From Fragum whitleyi (taxonomy: Eukaryota; Mollusca; Bivalvia; Cardiida; Cardiidae): a stretch of 64,000 bases of DNA. A program made the translations under genes and the position numbers. The notes below the pieces were generated by a model. The model saw only the letters and a program-made list of their open reading frames with translations. It did not search any database and was not told the origin of the DNA. Within the stretch, counting starts at the first letter, position 1; each line of letters opens with the position of its first letter. Below, piece by piece: positions 57,701 through 64,000 of this stretch. The stretch covers positions 57,243,066 to 57,307,065 of the forward strand of contig OX411547.1 in assembly GCA_948146395.1 (NCBI GenBank). The letters are read 5' to 3'.

Positions 57701-60700
57701 ACAACAAAAGCTATATTTTCACGAGTGGCAGAGCCACGAGTGAAAATGTAGCTTTAGTTTTTCACGAAATGAAATATTAATCGATCTTACTCGAAAAACA
57801 AACGATTATTCTATTTCTTTAATGCAAAAATGAGACAAAATGTGAAATTTCTAGGAAATATTTTCGTAAAGCGCGTCATTTTGCGCGTGATTGCTATGCA
57901 ACGTTCATTGTGACGTCACTTATTTCGCCCCGCATAGATGACGTCAGATAGGATGAAATGCACAAAAGCAGGGTATAAGATTTTGATAATTTCACTGCTT
58001 TTGCGGTGAGTTTATCAAGTGGTAATCTACCGTTATTTCTCGATAAACCACCGAAAAGCATTAAAGAAAACAAACTAACTATGGCATTTTTAAGTTTCTT
58101 GTAGTGAACCACTTTTAAAGTGATCTTAGTGGCCTCTCGCCCTTGTGCCATTCAAAGTATCAGAGCGAGTATAAAAGAGTCATTTAAGAATTATAAACAA
58201 CAATTTAGTACAGAGGTAATCGAGGGCACAATTTGAAACCTTCATTCTTCTAGTAGTACTCTACTCCGAAAAGTACGAAATAATGAAGTCTTGCTTTTAC
58301 AAAACAGATCCTTAATTCTCTCAGTACGCATTCATGATTCTTTCAGAAAAGGTTAAACAAAACAATAGGCCAAAGAGGGCCTCATCGCTCCACTAGCTTT
58401 TGACATCGCCAGACTCTCATTATAGAAAGCTTACTTAGACTGAAAACAACACTTTGAAGTCTCTTTAGAAACTATCAAGTAATGATTTATTGGGTTTGGT
58501 ACACATTGCACCAAAATACTCAATCACCATTAACTTGCATACCCTTTTTCCATCTTTTTTTTTACAAACATAAGGGTGATTGTAATAAGTAGACCTTTTT
58601 AAACACATTTTTCAGGAACAATTTTATGAAAAGAGTCATTCATTGCAAGATTCAATGAAATTAGTCCAATTCTTTGGGAGATTTTTTTTAAATTTCAAAG
58701 TGAAAATCATCCCCTCCCTGCCACTCCCACATTTATGGGCCCATCATACGGTCTTGAGTAATTTAGGTGATGGTGCTCCTAAGGAATATGCATGCCAAGT
58801 TTAATTGAAATTGGCCAGAGTGCGAGGGAAAGAGAATGTCGAAATTGTGAACCATACTTACCCTGCCACTGGAATGATAATGAGCGACTATGAGATAAGG
58901 CATGGTAAATAACGTGGCGTACATGATCCCAGCACATGGCGACATCAGGATCACGGTTACTGGATGGCGACTAAGGGCTAGAACGATCATCCCTAGGGTA
59001 TATACCAGCTGGCCGCAGATATATACCGGGCGGGCACCTGTAACATACAGGAAAACTCCTCAATTACAGCTGCTCTTTCACAGTTTTTCATAGAAAAAAT
59101 TCAAAACTTGTTCTTATATCTGGAAATGTATGTATTTTTAGATGATTTTGAATGGCCCAAGAGCATCGGCAGTAAAAACCCACATATTTCAATAATTTTG
59201 TAACTTATTTTTTCGAGGCGGCAAGATCATAAGGAATCCAGTCTATTTATTTCGAGTCTATAAATTACAAAATCGTTACATTCCGTGAATAATCTTCCAT
59301 TTGTGCTTGTATTGATCTGTCAAATACTTTTACCTTAATTTTTAGCTCCATTGGCTGAAAGCCACTGGGGCTATTGTCATAGCGTTGTGTCCGTCGTGCG
59401 TCCGTCCGTACGTGCGTCCGTGCGTCCTGTTGTAAACTTTTTCTTTAAAAATATTCTCCTCAGAAACTATTGGATGGATTTCAACCAAACCTCACAGGAA
59501 TGATCCTTTGGTGACCCTCTTTTAAAGTTGTTCAAGAAATTTTGATCTAATGAAAAACATGGATTAAATGGGCGTGGCTAATTTCCAAATATGGTAAAAA
59601 ATGAGTTTTCTCAGATTCTAATAGATGGATACCAATTTAATTTTACATGAATGATGCTTGGGTGACCCTTTATCAGTCTACCAAAAATTATTGTGATTGG
59701 ATGAAAAATATGTATTTTATGGGCGGAGGTCATTTCTCTATATGTTATATAGTGATAACTTTGAAAATCATTTCTCAGAATGTAATAGATGGATATCAAC
59801 CAAATTTTACTGGATTGATCCTTGGGTGACCCATTATCATGCAGCCAAAAATTATTGTCATTGGATGAAAGATAAGTATTTTATGGGCGGAGGTCATTTC
59901 TATAAATGTTATATAGTGGAAACTTTGAAAATCATTTCAACATCAGTAGACCCAATATATCTAAAAATCTAGTCAAAACTAAGATTTGCTATTACAAGAT
60001 TTTCAAGCCTGTGGAGCGGGGGCTTAAAAATAAATTCTCTTCTATGCAGCATAGATCTACCCCGCTGGCTTGAAACGAGAACACCGCCAAGTAAGTTCCT
60101 TTTTATGGCTGTTGGGTGCTGGAAAGTGTACGAATAGCTACGCTAAAAGTAACCTACACAATTGCATCAAGAGTTACCCCCCTCCCCCTTGATAGTTTAA
60201 TTATGTTGCTTTAATAAAAGTGAACGTATGATCCCAATTCTAATGAATATCTTTAGTAATACCAGAATAATCAAAGAGTTTTAAACTTTTTGCACAACGA
60301 AGACCACAACAATGATGAAACCGATGCTGTAACTCGAATACAGTGTTGTGACTTGTAGTTATAGTACATTTGTATGCTATTGACGAGTCAAAATAGCGTA
60401 ATCTGCTTATATCGCAATACCTTGGATTTCTAAAAAAAATAAGAAATAAGAAGACATTAATTGAAACATTATCAAATGTGTAATAAACATATTTTAACAT
60501 ATACTTTGCTGAAGTTGAATGTGTGGTAATCAATCATTCACGACGTGATAAAGACTCTAGAATCATTAAATTATTTAGTGACCCGTAAATCGAAAGGAAC
60601 TCCGTAAAATGAACATATGAAAAGAAGATTGAATTCAGCAAAGGTCGTATTTGGAAGGTTGAAATATCGAAAAGATAGAGAAGGTCATTCCAAAGAGCTA

Positions 60701-63331
60701 AAGAGAGAGGGGGTATTCTGGATTTTAGATCAAAGTATTGAAACAATAATACCACAAACCATTATAGGGATGAGTGTCTTTTTCACTGCGTTTATTGGGG
60801 TATAAAGTGCAATTGCCTTAGCACATGGCAAAATAACGCCCGAAGGGCGTTATGATTAAGCCATGTGCTAAGGCAATTGCACTTTATACCCCAATAAACG
60901 CTGTGAAAAAGACACTCGTCCCTTATAATTGCAAACATCTATATCGAAGAAACTTTTAACATACTCAGCCAAACGTTAAAGTTTCAAATCTACTTTCTGC
61001 GCGTATACATTACACTATCTATTTTTAGATCGTGTATTGTTTATCTCGCTATCGAAGTGAAATGTCATATAGTAAAACAAATGATACACAAATAAAAGAC
61101 AACATTAAAATTCGTAGAGGTAACGTACTTATGACAAAAAAGCTTGTTTCTGCCAAGTTAGTCTGTATTTTTAAACGAAAACGGCGTGGTCGGTCTGAGT
61201 TGAGAGGGTTGCTTGAAGGTCTTCGTCGACTCGCTGTTTTCTAAGTTTAGGTCGGCTCAGAATAAGAACTGCATGCTTGTAAATCGTAAATTCTTTCGAA
61301 AATATATTAATTTATAATAGATTGAATAGCAATGTTGCGTTGATGATCGGGAACTAGGTTAATTCGAGTTCCCACAACACAGGACTTGCAGATCGAATTT
61401 CGGGGGTTTCCCGAAAGACCTATTGCATTTTATACAGAAATAAAGGGCAATGGAATTCCCCACGTGATGCGATTTAAACCAATCAGAAATCTTTATTTTA
61501 TTGGATTGCAATTATATGCTATTTGTATTGATTGAAATCGTCTCATCAAGGCGATTCCAAACAGTACCCACAACCTCGGTTTTTAATGGAAATTAAAGAT
61601 TTTTGAATGGTTTTACCCCGTTTTATCTGTACTTCTGATCTAGGTTCAGAAAATTACCTAAACATGAAAACTTTTGACTCTGTCAGACTGGACAGTCGGC
61701 GCAGTCTGGCCATGGTCGATACTTTTCACATCAACCAAATTGCCCCCTTTTCCGAGATTGATTAAGTTTGTGAATTTTCAAGTGGTACACTTACCAAATC
61801 GCTCTACTATATATTCTACACACAAGGAGTACAGGGCACAGGACAACGAATAGAGAGACATCCCAAAAGATCCAAGTCGGACACCTTCATCGTACAAATC
61901 ATGTTCAGCACTTCCTACCGGTGCTTTAGGGTCGCCCCCGTACACCGACTGTCCAACAAAATCGGTAAAATACAAGGAATAACACACTAAAGACATCCAG
62001 CAGAATAAGTTAGTCAGACAAAGGATGAACAAGGACCGCGGCATTTTTACGATGGACCTTAGATATGTCTTCAGAGAAACGTCATCTAGAAGTTTCTGAA
62101 AGTCTATAGATTTAGTGACATCAGTCCGTGAAAAATCAGAGTTGTCTCCAAGATTTTTTTTAGCTTCTTTATGAAGATCATTTGTATCCGTGTTTGAGTT
62201 GTTTTGATTGATATGGATGACGCCATTTTGTACCGGTTTATTCAACGAGCCATAGGATTTAGATTGGTCGTTCACTTGGTCTTTTTCGCTAATTCTGCCT
62301 TCATCATCAGATGAACTTTCATTCACAAACTTTCTATATTTAGCTTTTTTAACACGCTTGATCTTTTTCTGAGATTGTTCATTGGTTCTTCCTAGCTGCG
62401 ACAGGGGAATCTCTTTAAAACTAGTTATCGTCATTACAACACATATCAAAAACATTACTAATACAAAAGTAAACACAACTCTCACGTGACCTCCGAGGGC
62501 GGTCCCAAAACTCGTGGCCTCCCAGTTGATACCGCCCATCAAATATCCAAAACACCCGCCCATTCCCGCCATTACTGTAAATGACGTCAGACCACGTGAA
62601 TGATCTTCCGGTACACTAATATCTAACAAATAGGTCCTACAAGGTGATTGACATGCGTCACAATTAAAGTCTAGTAAAGCCACACCGAGTATCGTCAACA
62701 GTATTCCAGTGACGTGTTTGTCTGGGAGTTTGACAGCAGAAGGCCATGAAGGGCTAAAACTAGAGCGGAGAATTTGTTTTGTTCCGTTCTGCAATTGCAC
62801 AAGGTCGTCGGTCTCGTTAAGTTTTTTAATAAGTGTTGCTGTTCCATTTATAGGACTTTGTGAATAGTCATAATCACCATCTGTGTCTCCTGCCAACATA
62901 CCCAACGATTCTCCATTTGGTACCAAAATTAGGCCAATCACGATGCCAGCGGAAAATATCAAAATGAACGGCCGTCTTCGACCTAGTTTAAGAGGGCACC
63001 TGTCACTGAGAGATCCCATTATGGGAACGAGAAAGAATCCTAGGAGTGGACTTACACACCAAACCAAGGTCATGAAGGCTACTGGTACCCCAAGTTTCAG
63101 TAAGATTGGACTAACAAACGCCGTCTCAGCTGCGTAGCACAGTTCTATACCACAGACGGCGGCGCTCATTCTGATCATCTGACCACGTGACTTTCTAGTT
63201 GTCACGTGACTGTAGTCTCCATCAGAGTAGATGTTAAGGTCTCTTGTGAAGTCTTGTAAGCGTCTGACGTAATCATGGTCTTTCAAACCTTTGAGGGCTT
63301 GCAGTGTTGAGGTAAGAATTCCCAGTGACAT
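54714..63331 (-). CDS. SLC45-family sugar/H+ symporter (MFS), three coding exons
   Basis: Coding exons are 63331-61795, 59037-58862 and 54935-54714, with clean GT/AG borders and matching phases, giving 644 residues and a TAA stop. The exon holding the ATG begins at 63342 after an acceptor, so an untranslated 5' exon lies further right. Family marks are a long helix 2 with SPLLGFFLVPIMGSLSDR, then KLGRRRPFIL (residues 116-124) as in sucrose-type transporters, LLDFNCDACQSPCRTYLLD (219-237) in helix 4, and YFTDFVGQSVYGGDP (454-468) in helix 7. Sequons N162, N172 and N182 lie in the predicted outer loop between helices 3 and 4. A Lys/Ser/Asn-rich cytosolic loop (about 310-430) separates the two six-helix halves. 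Exon 2 gives helices 9-10 and exon 3 helices 11-12. Relatives (SLC45A1-A4) move glucose, galactose or sucrose with protons, and SLC45A2 acts in pigment organelles. The subfamily cannot be decided here. Confidence 0.92.
55310..56250. repeat. Long inverted repeat, arms of about 180 bp
   Basis: Left arm 55310-55497 and right arm about 56075-56250 are inverted copies. TATTTTGTTGCCTAGAGACA matches the complement of TGTCTCGAGGCAACAAAATA. GTCGGATACATT and GAAAAATCCGGCGAT are also mirrored. The 580-bp loop holds no open frame of note. It lies in the last intron of the SLC45-family gene. A short HINE 5' relic (GAAGTGCTCAAGGTGAGC) precedes it at 55198-55240. Confidence 0.7.
56520..57260. repeat. Degenerate tandem repeat, roughly 125-bp units
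   Basis: Units share AGTGTCAGTACAGTGAAGGG, GAAGCACTGATTTCCATCAC, AAGTACGGGATGGGTATTTA and TTGACCATATTTATTGCC. About six units are recognisable. The array is interrupted at 56882 by the inverted-end element described next. Confidence 0.65.
56882..57418. mobile_element. Segment bounded by 31-bp inverted repeats
   Basis: GCACTTCCAAACCTGCCGTA plus AATAGGGAGAT (56882-56912) reappears inverted at 57388-57418 with few changes. A small palindrome CAGAATAGCCTGTTCTAGGC sits at 56979. Some tandem units lie inside the bounds, so this may be a rearranged or composite element. Confidence 0.5.
57656..58070 (-). mobile_element. Palindromic MITE, CACGAGTGGC family, best complete copy
   Basis: A 152-bp near-perfect palindrome (57656-57807) with centre CACGAGTGGCAGAGCCACGA, then a body with two TGACGTCA sites (57911, 57939) and GGTATAAGATTTTGATAATT. 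The far end is CGATAAACCACCGAAAAGCA. Lies in the last intron of the SLC45-family gene. Confidence 0.75.
58374..58850 (-). mobile_element. HINE in reverse orientation, partial
   Basis: On the minus strand the 3' end reads AGCTAGTGGAGCGATGAGGC, the hairpin AGGCCCTCTTTGGCCT, preceded by core words ATGTGGGAGTGGCAGGGAGG and AACTTGGCATGCATATTCC. The core reaches within about 10 bp of the donor of the middle SLC45-family exon. Confidence 0.55.
59339..60018 (+). mobile_element. HINE, AGCTCCACTGGC family, lacking its terminal hairpin
   Basis: 5' TTTTTAGCTCCATTGGCTGA / AGCCACTGGGGCT, GTGCGTCCGTCCGTACGTGC, three core units with GGGCGGAGGTCATTTC. The right inverted repeat GCCTGTGGAGCG is present, but the expected hairpin and CTTGTT/CTAG end are replaced by GGGGCTTAAAAATAAA, so the extreme 3' end is lost. 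Confidence 0.7.
60019..60578. other. Intron of the SLC45-family gene, no feature recognised
   Basis: AT-rich DNA with no repeat ends or coding signal noted. Confidence 0.4.
60579..60690. mobile_element. Left-end fragment of the GTGACCCGTCACGC MITE
   Basis: GTGACCCGTAAATCGAAAGG and TGAATTCAGCAAAGGTCGTA match the left half of the family. The right half is missing here. A right-half fragment lies at 61640-61760 (GACAGTCGGCGCAGTCTGGC). Confidence 0.5.
60760..60929. repeat. 170-bp near-perfect palindrome
   Basis: The arms CACTGCGTTTATTGGGGTAT / ATACCCCAATAAACGCTGTG and TGCAATTGCCTTAGCACATG / CATGTGCTAAGGCAATTGCA surround the centre AACGCCCGAAGGGCGTT. Few mismatches. Lies in the first intron of the SLC45-family coding region. 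Confidence 0.85.
60930..61770. repeat. Repeat remnants beside the first SLC45-family coding exon
   Basis: Includes decayed GTGGGTACTC-family arms (GAGTTCCCACAACACAGG near 61370, ACAGTACCCACAACC near 61565) and the right half of a GTGACCCGTCACGC MITE (61640-61760). The latter ends about 30 bp before the donor side of the exon that starts at 61795. No gene seen. Confidence 0.5.
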
Positions 63332-63424
63332 GTTTGAATGATCTGTAATAAAAAATACAAGTATTGTTAAAGTTTTTTGGAACCATTTATGCTGCGTAAA
63401 ACACAAATTTGAAAAAGATTTTGT

Positions 63425-63545
63425 GTTCAGAAAATGTCAATCAGAGATCAAAATGATTGTATTCGGCGGAAAAGTTATCTTTCTGGATTTAGAAAATATG
63501 CTTATAGCGAAAAAAACTTCGACCCTAGTCAGCCTGCGCAGACTG
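63425..63545. mobile_element. Middle fragment of the GTGACCCGTCACGC MITE
   Basis: TTCTGGATTTAGAAAATATG and CGACCCTAGTCAGCCTGCGC match the family core. The right end is replaced at about 63545. Confidence 0.5.
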
Positions 63546-63643
63546 TTTCGTTTGTAGTATTCCAAATGATATCTCTACTATGATTATTCCTTTGATTATT
63601 CCTTTGAAGTTGGAATAAAAAAGATTATTCCTTCGCCAAAATA

Positions 63644-63874
63644 TTAACCCTTTGCTGTTTAATCCCTGCTTTTTACGTGCCTGTGATTTTATGATTGAGA
63701 AAACATTGTGAAAAAAGAAGAAATTGCTTCTGACAAGCAATTTCTTCTTTTTTCCGCACTTTTTTCTACCCTACTGAATGGTTATTTTTTCAAATTAAAT
63801 CCACTTTAAATTTTCGCCTGCAAAACCTTTGAATTTGGACAGGTCTAAAATTTTGTAAAACAGGAAAGGGTTAA
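63644..63874. mobile_element. piggyBac-like MITE with TTAA borders, copy 2 with intact palindrome
   Basis: TTAA at 63644-63647 and 63871-63874 flank the inverted ends CCCTTTGCTG and CAGGAAAGGG. Inside lies the complete palindrome AACATTGTGAAAAAAGAAGA / TTCTTCTTTTTTCCGCACTT around TTGCTTCTGACAAGCAA. It is the mirror-image orientation of 47369-47564. Confidence 0.8.
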
Positions 63875-64000
63875 GGTAAAAATAAAGAGACAATTGGAAG
63901 GCGTGGTATGAGGTACACTAAGGCCCTTATTCAAGGTAAAACTAATTAGAAATGTTGGAAGCGGCACGATGCAAAAAAGCTCGGGTGACATCGTCATATT

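Noticed and set aside
62883..63137. 84-codon forward frame
   Set aside because: It is the antisense shadow of the first SLC45-family coding exon.

Overview
The window looks like nuclear DNA of a bivalve mollusc. The genes have many small exons with GT/AG introns. The introns are AT-rich and packed with tRNA-headed SINEs whose tails read like GTTGAAAGCGGCGTTAAAC, with Pearl/Helentron-like elements carrying GTCC microsatellites, and with palindromic MITEs. These are all typical of marine bivalve genomes. The species cannot be named from the sequence alone.

Three protein-coding genes are supported. (1) Positions 102-43772 (+) hold the last 17 coding exons of a GH35 beta-galactosidase of the GLB1L2/GLB1L3 type. 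Its N-terminal exons lie left of the window. All 17 exons join in one open frame of 555 residues before the stop, and both catalytic glutamates are present. (2) Positions 17632-18645 (-) hold a compact gene nested antisense in a beta-galactosidase intron. It encodes a 337-residue protein with two B-boxes and a coiled coil, but no RING and no NHL/SPRY tail. (3) Positions 54714-63331 (-) hold an SLC45-family sugar/H+ transporter (MFS) of 644 residues in three coding exons. It converges on the beta-galactosidase gene. The three genes are not obviously part of one pathway, beyond the loose link that one cleaves galactosides and another moves sugars.

About 95% of the window is intron or intergenic DNA. 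Much of it is recognisable mobile DNA: more than 20 Helentron-like elements (HINEs) with an asymmetric terminal inverted repeat, a 3' hairpin and usually a CTCTTGTT end; several SINEs, one with a clean 12-bp target duplication; two TTAA-flanked piggyBac-like MITEs; a 2.8-kb Harbinger-like element; a 4-kb foldback element with long inverted arms carrying regularly spaced GATGGCAGCC motifs; and several families of 55-170-bp near-perfect palindromes.

The most unusual observation concerns the beta-galactosidase gene. At four exons, short tandem duplications are anchored exactly on the exon edge. One copied the splice donor of an exon seven extra times at exact 98-bp spacing. Another copied an acceptor plus exon start at exact 102-bp spacing. 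Several mobile-element ends also sit within 15 bp of splice sites of the same gene.
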